The translations under genes were made by a program, and so were the position numbers. Below, piece by piece: positions 22,661 to 31,321 of a stretch of 31,321 nt of DNA. Position 1 is the first letter of the stretch, and each line of letters begins with the position of its first letter. Source of the DNA: an uncultured Bacilli bacterium (GTDB lineage: Bacteria > Bacillota_I > Bacilli_A > RF39 > UBA660); the NCBI GenBank assembly GCA_947623705.1, contig CANQHT010000003.1:1-31321 (forward strand). The letters are read 5' to 3'. The notes beneath the pieces are model-generated. The model did not search any database. It saw only the letters and a list, made by a program, of their open reading frames with translations, and was not told where the DNA came from.

Positions 22661-25442
22661 TTCTGAAAAAAAAGCATATATAATGTTAAAAGATTTATTG
22701 AAAGGAGAAAACAAATCTATAGAAAAAATAAAAGAGTCTATAGACATAATATTAGAAATTAGCATTTTTCAAGATTGTAATAAGGAAGAAATAAAAAATA
22801 AAATTTATGATGAATATATTACTAACATTGGAATTATTAATCCAGATGCAGAATTTCTTGTAAAAGATAAAGATTTCAATACTTGGATGAAATTAACAGA
22901 TATCCCTACAAACTATTTTAATAGATATATAGATTATCTAAGAGATTTAGATTTTCCAGAAGACTCATTAGAAAAAATGACAAGATCTACGAATGATATA
23001 CTTTCTAGATGTGCAGATCCTAATAATTTAAATGATTCAAAAAATTCAAAGAAAAAGGGACTGGTAATGGGAGATATTCAATCAGGAAAAACAGCTAATT
23101 ATACTGCATTAATAAATTTAGCTGCTGATTATGGATATAAAGTCATTGTGTTATTAGCTGGCATGACAGATTCTTTGAGACAACAAACTCAAAAACGTAT
23201 TGACTCAGGATTTATTGGTGCAAAAAGTGATACAATAAGTAGCTCAATAATTAATTTTATAGGAGTAGGTACTGAAGAAAAAAAATATTATGCAATTCCA
23301 TTGACTAATACAAATTCGGATTTTGGAAAAATAGTAAGGGAAAATCAAAATACAAATTCAAATGATTTTAATAAACCATTAATATTAGTTGTAAAAAAGA
23401 ACAAAAGCGTATTAACTCAGGTTAAAGATTATCTTAAGCCTGGATTTCATGGAATTACTTCAGAAAATATTTTAATTATTGATGATGAAGCTGATAATGC
23501 ATCTATTAATACTAAAAATAATGATGACCCTTCTATTATTAATAAATTAATTAGAGATTTATTTAATAATTTTACAATTGCATCATATGTTGGATTTACG
23601 GCAACTCCTTTTGCTAACATATTTATAAATCCATATGATGATGAAGCTAATAGAGATTTATTTCCTTCAGATTTTATTGTTCAATTAAAAGAACCATCTT
23701 CATATTTTGGAGCAAGTAAAGTGTTTAACAATATTGGTAACATAAATGAACCTAAATATAAACATATAAAAATTTTAGACCCAAATGAAAATAATTTCTT
23801 GTTGTTAACTCACAAAAAAGATGATGATGTTTTTAATACAATTCCTAATAGTTTAAAAAAGGCGATTAATGATTTTATTTTAGTAAATGTTATTAGAACA
23901 TTAAGAGGAAAAGAATTTAAACATAGAACAATGATGATTAATATTTCTAGATTTAACTCGATTCAATATAAAGTATATGATAAAATTAACGAATACATTG
24001 ATTTGATGAAAAATACAATATCACAAACTTATAAGTTTGATTTTAATAACTTTATTAAAGATCCTTATATGAATGATTTATATGAAGAATATAATGATGA
24101 TTTCTTTTCAGAAATCAGAGAAGAATTTACCTGGGATCAAATTCAAGAAGGGTTAAACAAAGAAATTCAACAATTTATTGTCACAATAATAAACAATAAT
24201 AATAAGAAAAATAGATTTAATTATGATGATTTCGAGGAAGTAGGAGCAAGAGTAATTGCAATTGGAGGATTTATATTATCTAGAGGGTTAACATTAGAAG
24301 GGTTAATGATAAGTTATTTTAATAGAAAGGCTAATGCTTATGATACAATATTACAGATGTGTAGATGGTTTGGCTATAGGTTAGGATATGAAGACTTATG
24401 CAGAATATATATGACACAAGAAAATATAGATAATTTTGAAGATGTAATTGATGCTGTATCTAACTTAAAAGAGCAATTTAGTCAAATGAACTTAGAAAAT
24501 AAAACTCCTGAAGATTTTGGATTGATGGTTAAACAATCTCCTGCGAGATTAAATATGCAAATGTTTATATCTAGCGGGAAAGAAGTTGAGAATTTTGAAA
24601 AAATGGATGTGACTGCAAAAAATAAAATGAAACATACAGAAACAAGAACAATAATATTAAATTATGGTGGTTTTGCAGTTGATACGTCAAAAATGTATAA
24701 TAATAAAAAAATAAATGAAGAAAACAGAGCTACAATTTATTCATTGTTTAATCTGTTAAACGAAAAAGAATTAAGACTTTCAAAAGTAAACGATAGATTC
24801 ATGGTACAAAGAATTCCAAAAAATATTGTTTCGGATTTTGTAAGCAAGTTTAAATTACCATTTTTAAATAAAACTTTTGATACTGAGAGCTTATCAGAAT
24901 ATATAAAAAATTCAACATCAATGCAAGAGTGGGATTTAGTAATTGCGACGGGCTCACAAAAAAATGCATTTAATAAAGAAGATAACACATGGAATTTTGA
25001 AAATTATAAAATACCATTAGTCATTCGTTCATTTGATATGAATAATTTTGATAATATAATAAGAATTTCTGGAAATAATAACAGATTATTTGAACCGGGC
25101 ATTTTTAATAGTGGATTGACTCAAAATCAAATATCTCAAGCTAAAGCAAATATGGAACTTCATGAAAGGAAAAAATTAATTGTGGCGGATTATTTGAATA
25201 TTCAAAGACGTCCATTATTAGTGATTTATCCAATAATTCTGCACAAAAAAGATAATTCTAATGATTATGAGAAGGATGCAATCAATAATTTTAATAATGA
25301 AAATCCTTTGCTTGGAATTGCATTGGGATTTCCTGGTATAAAAACAAATGAGAGAGTTACATATGTGTTGAATAAAAAGAAAGTTGAACAATTATCTTTT
25401 GACCTTGAATTTGAGGAGGATTATGATCCAAATGAAGATTAA
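22653..25442 (+). CDS. Z1-domain superfamily II helicase-like protein
   Basis: A 929-residue Z1 protein, full length. Motifs: Walker A GDIQSGKT (140-147), the LLAGMTDSLRQQTQKR segment (167-182), Walker B DDEAD (277-281), motif III FTATPFANIF (315-324), IGGFILSRGLTLEGL (537-551), and motif VI QMCRWFGYR (568-576). The last is the hallmark of the Z1 family. It would use ATP to move along or remodel DNA for the associated nuclease. I place the start at ATG 22653 because AAAGGA (22638-22643) is 9 nt upstream; an in-frame TTG at 22635 lies in the binding site itself. It overlaps the ATPase gene by 8 nt and the nuclease gene by 11 nt. Confidence 0.9.
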   Translation: MSDSEKKAYIMLKDLLKGENKSIEKIKESIDIILEISIFQDCNKEEIKNKIYDEYITNIGIINPDAEFLVKDKDFNTWMKLTDIPTNYFNRYIDYLRDLDFPEDSLEKMTRSTNDILSRCADPNNLNDSKNSKKKGLVMGDIQSGKTANYTALINLAADYGYKVIVLLAGMTDSLRQQTQKRIDSGFIGAKSDTISSSIINFIGVGTEEKKYYAIPLTNTNSDFGKIVRENQNTNSNDFNKPLILVVKKNKSVLTQVKDYLKPGFHGITSENILIIDDEADNASINTKNNDDPSIINKLIRDLFNNFTIASYVGFTATPFANIFINPYDDEANRDLFPSDFIVQLKEPSSYFGASKVFNNIGNINEPKYKHIKILDPNENNFLLLTHKKDDDVFNTIPNSLKKAINDFILVNVIRTLRGKEFKHRTMMINISRFNSIQYKVYDKINEYIDLMKNTISQTYKFDFNNFIKDPYMNDLYEEYNDDFFSEIREEFTWDQIQEGLNKEIQQFIVTIINNNNKKNRFNYDDFEEVGARVIAIGGFILSRGLTLEGLMISYFNRKANAYDTILQMCRWFGYRLGYEDLCRIYMTQENIDNFEDVIDAVSNLKEQFSQMNLENKTPEDFGLMVKQSPARLNMQMFISSGKEVENFEKMDVTAKNKMKHTETRTIILNYGGFAVDTSKMYNNKKINEENRATIYSLFNLLNEKELRLSKVNDRFMVQRIPKNIVSDFVSKFKLPFLNKTFDTESLSEYIKNSTSMQEWDLVIATGSQKNAFNKEDNTWNFENYKIPLVIRSFDMNNFDNIIRISGNNNRLFEPGIFNSGLTQNQISQAKANMELHERKKLIVADYLNIQRRPLLVIYPIILHKKDNSNDYEKDAINNFNNENPLLGIALGFPGIKTNERVTYVLNKKKVEQLSFDLEFEEDYDPNED

Positions 25443-26370
25443 TTTTGAAGACAAATTTAATGAATTGAATATAAATAATGATATATTAAAGAAAATTGAT
25501 TGTAATAATAAAATAAAGGTTTTTTATGGGTTGTCAAAAGAAGGGAAAAAAAGAATTGCATTTTTATCAACTATTACACCTGAAAAGATAGAATCAACAA
25601 AAATGATTAGTGTTAGCTATTATAAAGATAAAGAAAACTTAAATTGGTTAAGCTTTGATTTGGAAAATAACAATTTTTCTAATTTATTTTATATTTTTTG
25701 TTCAGATATTGTTAATTCGGTAAATGGTTTAAATGATGAGAAAAAAGAACTAGAAAATTTAAAACGGAGGTTTTATAATTGGAAAAAAATGTTTCAAAAT
25801 GTTTCTATTAAAGAATTAACCGAAGAAAAAGAGCAAGGTATTTATGGTGAACTATATTTTTTATATAAATATATGATTCCAAAATATGGTATAGAAAAAT
25901 CAATTTTATCTTGGGCTGGACCATATAAATATAATAAAGATTTTTCAATTGATAATACATGGTATGAGATTAAAACATCAAGTGTTAATACGAATACAAT
26001 TGATATAAGTTCTATTAATCAATTAGAATCAAATGTTGATGGCTTTTTGGGTGTAGTTAAAGTTGAAAAAATGTCTACAGAATACAAAGGAGAGATGTCT
26101 ACAATATTAAAATTAATACAATTAATAATGAATGAAATAGTGAGTATTAAAATTCAGGAAGATTTTTTAAACAAATTGAGTGAATATGGGTTAGGTCCTG
26201 AAAATAATTATGGCTCAAGAAATTTTGTTACAAAAAAAGTGATAATATATGATGTTTCGGATGACTTTCCAAGGTTAACAAAAAACAATATTAAATTTAT
26301 AGAAATTGAAAATGTTAAATATAGTATTAATTTATCTGGAATTGATAAATTCAAATTGGAGGAATTATGA
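25432..26370 (+). CDS. PD-(D/E)XK nuclease, DUF4420 type
   Basis: A 312-residue nuclease of the PD-(D/E)XK fold. Catalytic pattern: GIYGELYFL (E140), KDF (D170), and YEIKTS (E179-x-K181), followed by DISSINQLE (191-199), the family's typical Gln-containing strand. The N-terminal 130 residues are a beta-rich domain. It is the likely DNA-cutting subunit of the system. The start is ATG 25432, with GAGGAGGA ending 11 nt before it. An ATG at 25423 is only 2 nt from that site, and a longer TTG-started frame has no site. It overlaps the Z1 gene by 11 nt and the next gene by 4 nt (ATGA). Confidence 0.88.
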   Translation: MKINFEDKFNELNINNDILKKIDCNNKIKVFYGLSKEGKKRIAFLSTITPEKIESTKMISVSYYKDKENLNWLSFDLENNNFSNLFYIFCSDIVNSVNGLNDEKKELENLKRRFYNWKKMFQNVSIKELTEEKEQGIYGELYFLYKYMIPKYGIEKSILSWAGPYKYNKDFSIDNTWYEIKTSSVNTNTIDISSINQLESNVDGFLGVVKVEKMSTEYKGEMSTILKLIQLIMNEIVSIKIQEDFLNKLSEYGLGPENNYGSRNFVTKKVIIYDVSDDFPRLTKNNIKFIEIENVKYSINLSGIDKFKLEEL

Positions 26371-28460
26371 TTAGTTTAGAGGAGTTTAGAGAGGATTACA
26401 TTAATGGAATAAATTTATCTGCTGTTGAAAGTAGCGAACATCAAACGGATGCCTTCATTGATGAAATGTCAGATACTCTTATTGAAGATTTTGCTATAAT
26501 TAATGGACTAGAAAAATGTTTTTATTTATTTAATAAAGGAACTAAAGCATTTAAGAATATGCAAGTTGATGGAGGTTACTTAGATCTTACTGCAAACGTA
26601 GTGGATTTATTAATTGCAGATTATAACCCCAATGAACTTTCAACAATAACAAATGAATTTATTAATTCTAAATCACAATTAATGATTAATTATTTTGAAA
26701 ATGTATTAAAAGGATATTTTAAAAATGCTGAAGATAGTAATGAAGCGGTTCAATTAGCATATAGCATTTTAAATAATTTAGATGCAATAAATAAAATTCA
26801 TTTAGTAATTATATCGACAAACAAACTTAGTACTAGAGTAAAAACAATAGATTACCCAGATTTTATTTATAATAATAAAAAGTTTAAAGTTGAATTAGAT
26901 GTTATTGATATCCAAATGATATATAATTCGAGATTAAAAAATTTTAAAAAAGAACCTGTTATTATAAATACTATTGATTTTGGGGTTAAGGGTATTCAAT
27001 GTATTAAAGCTGAAATTGGTACTAGTGATTATGAGGCATATTTAGCGATTGTTCCTGGTAAATTTTTATGTGATATATATAAAAAATATGGCCCTCGATT
27101 ATTAGAATCAAATGTAAGATCATTTTTAAATGCTAAAGGTGCAGTTAACAAAGGAATACGTGGAACTATTTTAAATGAGCGTAATAAATTTTTTACATAT
27201 AATAATGGTATTTCGACAATAGCAAAAGATATTAAAACTATGATAATACCAAATGAGGGATTATTTATTACAGAATTTAACGATTTTCAAATTATAAATG
27301 GTGGACAAACTACAGCATCTTTAGCATCAGCGGATATTAAAGATAAAGCTTCGTTAGATAATATTTATGTTCAAATGAAGTTGACAATTGTCAAAGAAGA
27401 TGATCCAGAATTTGTGCATAATATTTCTAAATTTGCTAATAGTCAAAATAAAGTTACTGCAGCCGATCTTAATTCTAATCATCCATTTTATGTTAAGATG
27501 GAGGAATTTTCTAGAAAAACATATGCCCCACCTGTAAAAAATCAACCTTATCAAACATTGTGGTTTTTTGAAAGAGCAAGAGGTCAATATGACCAGCCTA
27601 AAATGAGCATGTCTAAATCAGAAAGAGAAAAATATACAAAATTAAATCCTAAAAATCAAAAATTCACTAAAACCGATTTGGCTAAGTATTTGAATTCTAC
27701 AGCTATGAAACCATATACTGTTTCACGTGGTGCACAATTAAACCTAATAGATTTTCAAGCAGATTTGGAATCTCAATGGAATAAAGATAAACTAATGTTT
27801 AATGAATTGTTTTATAAGGAACTTATAGCAAAAGCAATACTATTTAAAACTATAGAAAGAGTTATTTCTGAGCAAGAATGGTATATTGAAAATAAAGCAT
27901 ATAGAGCCCAATTAGTTACATATACTTTAGCAAAATTAATATATGAAGTAAAGAAAAATGGCGATAGTGAACTAGATTATAAAACAATATGGGATAAGCA
28001 AAGTGCTCCTCAATATCTTATTGATGAAATTGCTAATATTTCTAAATTATGTTTTGATGCATTCAACGATCCAAATCGTACGTTTAATAATATAGGTGAA
28101 TATACTAAAAGAAAAGATTGCTGGTTAGCAATAAAAGATAAGAATTATACTTTATCTTCAGACACATTAGATTCATTAATTTCAAAAGAAGAAAAGAAAA
28201 TAGAAGCAGTTGGTGCAAAGAAAGATGAAAAATTAAATAATTCAATTATGCAAGAAGTTGAAATATTTCAATTAGGCATTGACTATTGGAATAGAGTAAA
28301 ACAATTGGGCATTGAGCAAAAAATACTGAATGATAGAGATATAGAATTTATTGATTATGCAATTAAATATTGTAATGGATTGGTAATGGGAATGTCTCCA
28401 GCACAAACAAAAATAATATTCGATATAAAAGAAAAATTGGAACAAAATGGAATAAAATAA
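26367..28460 (+). CDS. AIPR-type abortive infection phage resistance protein
   Basis: A 697-residue AIPR-family protein. The family core is clear: LNERNKFFTYNNGIST (269-284), IINGGQTTASLASA (309-322), then IYVQMKLTIV and ISKFANSQNKVTAADL, ending around 400 with WFFERARGQY. The N-terminal 100 residues (with VDLLIADYNPNE at 79-90) are where AIPR proteins often carry a nuclease-like fold; the lysine of a PD-(D/E)XK site is not obvious here. AIPR proteins appear in phage-resistance loci and with Z1 systems, and their biochemical role is unsettled. ATGA overlap with the nuclease gene; GGAGG-like site upstream. Last gene of the operon, with 95 nt to the next one. Confidence 0.88.
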   Translation: MISLEEFREDYINGINLSAVESSEHQTDAFIDEMSDTLIEDFAIINGLEKCFYLFNKGTKAFKNMQVDGGYLDLTANVVDLLIADYNPNELSTITNEFINSKSQLMINYFENVLKGYFKNAEDSNEAVQLAYSILNNLDAINKIHLVIISTNKLSTRVKTIDYPDFIYNNKKFKVELDVIDIQMIYNSRLKNFKKEPVIINTIDFGVKGIQCIKAEIGTSDYEAYLAIVPGKFLCDIYKKYGPRLLESNVRSFLNAKGAVNKGIRGTILNERNKFFTYNNGISTIAKDIKTMIIPNEGLFITEFNDFQIINGGQTTASLASADIKDKASLDNIYVQMKLTIVKEDDPEFVHNISKFANSQNKVTAADLNSNHPFYVKMEEFSRKTYAPPVKNQPYQTLWFFERARGQYDQPKMSMSKSEREKYTKLNPKNQKFTKTDLAKYLNSTAMKPYTVSRGAQLNLIDFQADLESQWNKDKLMFNELFYKELIAKAILFKTIERVISEQEWYIENKAYRAQLVTYTLAKLIYEVKKNGDSELDYKTIWDKQSAPQYLIDEIANISKLCFDAFNDPNRTFNNIGEYTKRKDCWLAIKDKNYTLSSDTLDSLISKEEKKIEAVGAKKDEKLNNSIMQEVEIFQLGIDYWNRVKQLGIEQKILNDRDIEFIDYAIKYCNGLVMGMSPAQTKIIFDIKEKLEQNGIK

Positions 28461-28469
28461 TGATATAAT
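28461..28469 (+). promoter_or_regulatory. Extended -10 promoter of the DUF4236-FtsK gene
   Basis: TG-A-TATAAT directly after the AIPR stop codon (hexamer 28464-28469), with a poor -35. It could give the last two genes their own transcription, although read-through from the operon is possible because I see no terminator between. Confidence 0.5.
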
Positions 28470-28555
28470 GGTAAATAGATAATTTTAAAAATGCATATAA
28501 AACTAATTTTATTTATTAAAATTTAGAGTAGTAGTATGATAAGGTGGTATATTAT

Positions 28556-30874
28556 ATGGGATGGAGATTAAGAAAAAGCATTAATTTAGGATTTGGATTT
28601 AGAATTAATTTAAGTAAAAGCGGAATAGGATATAGTTGGGGATTCCCAGGTTATAAGACTACGAAATTAGCCAATGGAGGAACTAGACAAACATATTCTT
28701 TACCTGGGACAGGAATATCATATGTTGAACAACAAGGAAACAAAAACAAAGGCAATAATAATCCGCATTATGACGAACAATCAAATTTAGTAGTTGGCGA
28801 AACGGAAAATTTTAAAAATATTCCAATTGAAGAGTTAAAGAAAAATGATCCAATATTAAAAAAGATAAATAAAGCACTATTACTTAATAGACTATCAAAT
28901 TTCTTGCTGTTTATGACTTTATTGATATTTGTACATCCTATATTTATATTGTCATTTATAGCTGGTATTATTGTAAAAATAATAATATCTCATTCAAACA
29001 AAATAGGATTGTACTATGAATTTGATGAAGAAAGTAGAAAAATGTATAACTCATTAAAAGAAGTGCTAATAATACTTTCAAAATCAAAGAAAATATGGCA
29101 AATCAATTCATCTACAAAAGTTTATAATACAAAATATAATGCAGGAGCTAGTAATAGCATAAGTCGAAATGCAGCTTATATAATATCTAAAATGCCTTGG
29201 TTTTTAAAAACTAATATTAATGTTTATGGCTTGAGTTTAAAAAATCAAAAAATGTTTTTTACACCTGATAGGGTTTTAATATTTAGACCATTTGGAAAAG
29301 CATTTGGATGTGCTTATAATGATATGTATTTTGGTATTAAAAATGCAAAATTTGTAGAATCAGAAAGAATTTATAGGGATGCAGAAATAGTTGATTATAC
29401 TTGGAGGTATGCAAATCAAGATGGTAGTAGAGATTTAAGATTTTCAGGAAATAAAAGATTCCCAATTTGTGAATATGGTGAACTAACAATAAAATCTCCT
29501 AATGGTATTAATACTATTGTAGAATTCTCAAATAGTAAATTATCTGATGATATAGAAAGTAATTTAATTTTATTTGGAAATCAGTTTAATAAAATATTAG
29601 CAAAATCAAAAGGGTTACTAAAAGATTTGCCACAAGATAAGAAAAGTGAGCAAACTAAAAAAGATGAAAAAGTTATTATAACCGAGATATCACAACCATC
29701 AAAGAATGTTAATTCCAAGACACAGGAAGAAACTGAGAGTAATACATCAAAACCAATTTCATATAAAAATTATAAATTACCTAAAATTAGTATATTAAGT
29801 GATGAAGAATCCCAAAGCGTCGTACCATTTATTGAAAAAATGAAAAATGATAAAAAAATATACATACCAATAGGATTAAATCAAAAAGATGTAATTTTAG
29901 AAGATATTGGTAGTATGCCTAATATGTTGATTGGTGGAACTATAATGTCTGGAAAGACATCTTATATTAATACTATTATAGCGAGTCTTCTTTTGACAAA
30001 AAAACCTTCTGAAGTAAAACTCATAATTTATGATTCAAAAATAGTTGATTATACGATATATAATGGTATTTCTCATTTATTATGTCCTGTAATTACAGAT
30101 TCTAAGAAACTTAATATTGCTTTACAAAGCGTATGTATTGAGATCAATAATAGAATTGAAAAATTAAGAAAAGAGAATGTAAAGAATATTTATTTATTAA
30201 ACAATAAATTAGAGAATGATTTAAAAATGCCGAGCATAATAGTTATAATTGATGATTTTAACATTTTAAATTCAATAAATGAAATTAATAATTCTATAGA
30301 ATATATTACTTCAAATGGTTGGAATGTTAATGTTTATGTAATTGTTTCTGCCAATCATCCTTCAGCTAAAGTTATTCCTACAGTATCTAAATCGAATTTT
30401 CCAGCAAGATTAAGTTTTAGAGTTGCAAGTGCACAAGATTCACAAATTATTCTTGATCAAAAAGGGGCTGAAAAATTAAGCGGTTTTGGAATGGCACTAT
30501 ATACTTCTAGAATGAATAATAAAATAATTAAAGTTCAAGTACCATATATTTCAGATGGTGATATTACTAAAATAGTTAATCATTGTATGTCTGAACAGCA
30601 CTCTGATTATTCGATTGATTTTATTCAAAGTAATCAAAAGAGCAAATCAAGTGAAATAACAACAGATTATGATGATCCAATGTATGATGAAGTAGTTAAA
30701 TTTGCAGTTTCTACTGGTAAAATAAGTGCCTCACTTTTACAAAGAAGATTTCGTTTTGGATTTAAACGTGCAGCAGATATGATTGATCTACTTGAAAAAA
30801 AAGGAATAGTCGGACCTCAAAATGGTTCTAAGCCGAGAGATGTATTAGTTAAAATAGATGAGGATGATGAGTAA
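28556..30874 (+). CDS. DUF4236-FtsK/SpoIIIE fusion protein
   Basis: A 772-residue multidomain protein. Residues 1-57 are DUF4236 (RLRKSINLGFGFRINLSKSG then SLPGTGISY). Two close membrane helices lie at about 113-144. The segment 205-335, with PDRVLIFRPFGKAFG and EIVDYTWRYANQDGS, is an uncharacterised domain often seen with DUF4236. A charged linker leads to an FtsK-like motor: Walker A GTIMSGKT (461-468) and Walker B IIVIIDDF (561-568). The last 70 residues look like an FtsK gamma winged helix (EVVKFAVSTGKISASLLQRR then FGFKRAADMIDLLEKKGIVG). In FtsK the Walker B ends in DE; here it is DD (D566-D567). ATG 28556 is chosen over the GTG at 28544 because AAGGTGG ends 9 nt before it. Possibly a membrane-anchored DNA pump; role unknown. 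Confidence 0.8.
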   Translation: MGWRLRKSINLGFGFRINLSKSGIGYSWGFPGYKTTKLANGGTRQTYSLPGTGISYVEQQGNKNKGNNNPHYDEQSNLVVGETENFKNIPIEELKKNDPILKKINKALLLNRLSNFLLFMTLLIFVHPIFILSFIAGIIVKIIISHSNKIGLYYEFDEESRKMYNSLKEVLIILSKSKKIWQINSSTKVYNTKYNAGASNSISRNAAYIISKMPWFLKTNINVYGLSLKNQKMFFTPDRVLIFRPFGKAFGCAYNDMYFGIKNAKFVESERIYRDAEIVDYTWRYANQDGSRDLRFSGNKRFPICEYGELTIKSPNGINTIVEFSNSKLSDDIESNLILFGNQFNKILAKSKGLLKDLPQDKKSEQTKKDEKVIITEISQPSKNVNSKTQEETESNTSKPISYKNYKLPKISILSDEESQSVVPFIEKMKNDKKIYIPIGLNQKDVILEDIGSMPNMLIGGTIMSGKTSYINTIIASLLLTKKPSEVKLIIYDSKIVDYTIYNGISHLLCPVITDSKKLNIALQSVCIEINNRIEKLRKENVKNIYLLNNKLENDLKMPSIIVIIDDFNILNSINEINNSIEYITSNGWNVNVYVIVSANHPSAKVIPTVSKSNFPARLSFRVASAQDSQIILDQKGAEKLSGFGMALYTSRMNNKIIKVQVPYISDGDITKIVNHCMSEQHSDYSIDFIQSNQKSKSSEITTDYDDPMYDEVVKFAVSTGKISASLLQRRFRFGFKRAADMIDLLEKKGIVGPQNGSKPRDVLVKIDEDDE

Positions 30875-30875
30875 T

Positions 30876-31321
30876 ATGAAACATTGTGTGTATTGTGGCC
30901 ATGAAATAAATATACAGGATAATAAATGTCCCTTTTGTGGAGAAGATGTTTCAGATAATGCAACAAACAAAATTTATCATTCAAATATTAAGTGTATAAA
31001 ATGTGGATCAAATAATGTTGATTATGAAATTAAGAGAATAAATAAAAATAATATAATATATGAAGAAGAGGCTTATAGTTGTAATGAATGCGGTAAAAAA
31101 TTTACCGATAAAGATCGTTTAGGACCAAGTTATAATAATTCATTTCAGATTAATGTTAATGTTGGAAGAAAAATAAAAAAGTTTTTAACATTTTTAATGG
31201 TAATAGGTATTATAATAGGAACTTGGTATTATTATCATTTGAAAGGCTTAAAAAATGAAAACGGAACATATTATCCTTATTCAATAGTTGACAATGTTGA
31301 AACAACTAAGGATATTTTCAA
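30876..31321 (+). CDS. Zinc-ribbon membrane protein, 3' end outside window
   Basis: Partial gene; 148 codons are visible. The N-terminus is a short zinc ribbon, HCVYCG (C4, C7) and KCPFCG (C18, C21), followed by a second ribbon at about 39-77 (IKCIKCG and YSCNECGKKF). A membrane helix lies near 105-120 (FLTFLMVIGIIIGTWYYY), and an external part begins with NENGTYYPYS. This layout, a cytoplasmic zinc ribbon plus one helix plus an extracellular domain, is common in small Bacillota membrane proteins of unknown role. It starts 1 nt after the stop of the DUF4236-FtsK gene, with GAGGATGATGAG upstream, so the two are co-translated. Confidence 0.75.
   Translation, partial: MKHCVYCGHEINIQDNKCPFCGEDVSDNATNKIYHSNIKCIKCGSNNVDYEIKRINKNNIIYEEEAYSCNECGKKFTDKDRLGPSYNNSFQINVNVGRKIKKFLTFLMVIGIIIGTWYYYHLKGLKNENGTYYPYSIVDNVETTKDIF

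Noticed and set aside
1..31321. CRISPR arrays, tRNA or rRNA genes, insertion sequences
   Set aside because: No regularly spaced repeats, no cloverleaf or rRNA-like GC-richer stretch, and no transposase or flanking inverted repeats were seen on reading both strands.
279..31321. Use of the mycoplasma genetic code
   Set aside because: TGG encodes Trp throughout and TGA ends several genes at positions supported by the next start codon (for example 6383 and 26370).

Overview
The window is about 31 kb of very AT-rich DNA. Trp is encoded by TGG and TGA is used as a stop, for example at the ends of the genes at 5247 and 25432, so this is the standard bacterial code and not the mycoplasma code. Strong purine-rich Shine-Dalgarno sites, extended -10 promoters, an MMPL/YhgE-type envelope protein and an XRE-ImmA protein all point to a low-GC Bacillota, most likely a gut-type Bacilli or Erysipelotrichia relative. 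The species cannot be named from the sequence. I see no tRNA, rRNA, IS element or CRISPR array.

Layout. (1) Positions 1-4104: the 5' end of a divergent TetR-type regulator, a shared promoter region with a candidate operator, and a 1265-residue MMPL transporter fused in frame to a YhgE-like secreted domain, closed by a terminator. (2) Positions 4180-6957: a broken small ORF, an unknown gene, then a compact AAA-ATPase plus TOPRIM-like pair that looks like an anti-phage cassette, followed by a 21-bp tandem repeat. (3) Positions 7014-14463: a long co-directional cluster of poorly understood, metal-binding-type proteins (tandem pRiA4b-like domains, SWIM zinc finger, orphan integrase core-binding-like domain, YkgJ cysteine cluster, DUF1186/SEC-C, UPF0158, a SWIM-partner-like helical protein, and a metallophosphoesterase with a C-terminal zinc ribbon). 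(4) Positions 14540-16170: two unknown genes with their own promoter, then two strong hairpins that close convergent units. (5) Positions 16202-17783, minus strand: an XRE-ImmA protease gene overlapping a PIN-domain gene, which resembles a toxin-antitoxin pair. (6) Positions 17875-18854: a secreted Cys-rich protein with cadherin-like repeats.

(7) Positions 19018-28460: a tightly packed six-gene operon with gaps of 0-2 nt or overlaps of 4-11 nt. It encodes a C5-cytosine methyltransferase, an unrecognised protein, a GHKL/MORC-like ATPase, a Z1 helicase-like protein, a PD-(D/E)XK nuclease (DUF4420 type) and an AIPR protein. It reads as a complete multi-subunit restriction-modification or phage-defence system: the methyltransferase would mark self DNA, the ATPase and Z1 motor would remodel or translocate DNA, and the nuclease would cut. 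(8) From 28464 to the end: a DUF4236-FtsK fusion protein followed directly by a zinc-ribbon membrane protein cut by the window edge.

From about 4.3 kb onward the window has the character of an accessory, defence-rich island. The most interesting items are the unrecognised second gene of the Z1 operon, the small AAA/TOPRIM pair, the metal-binding operon of unknown purpose, and the DUF4236-FtsK gene beside the restriction operon.
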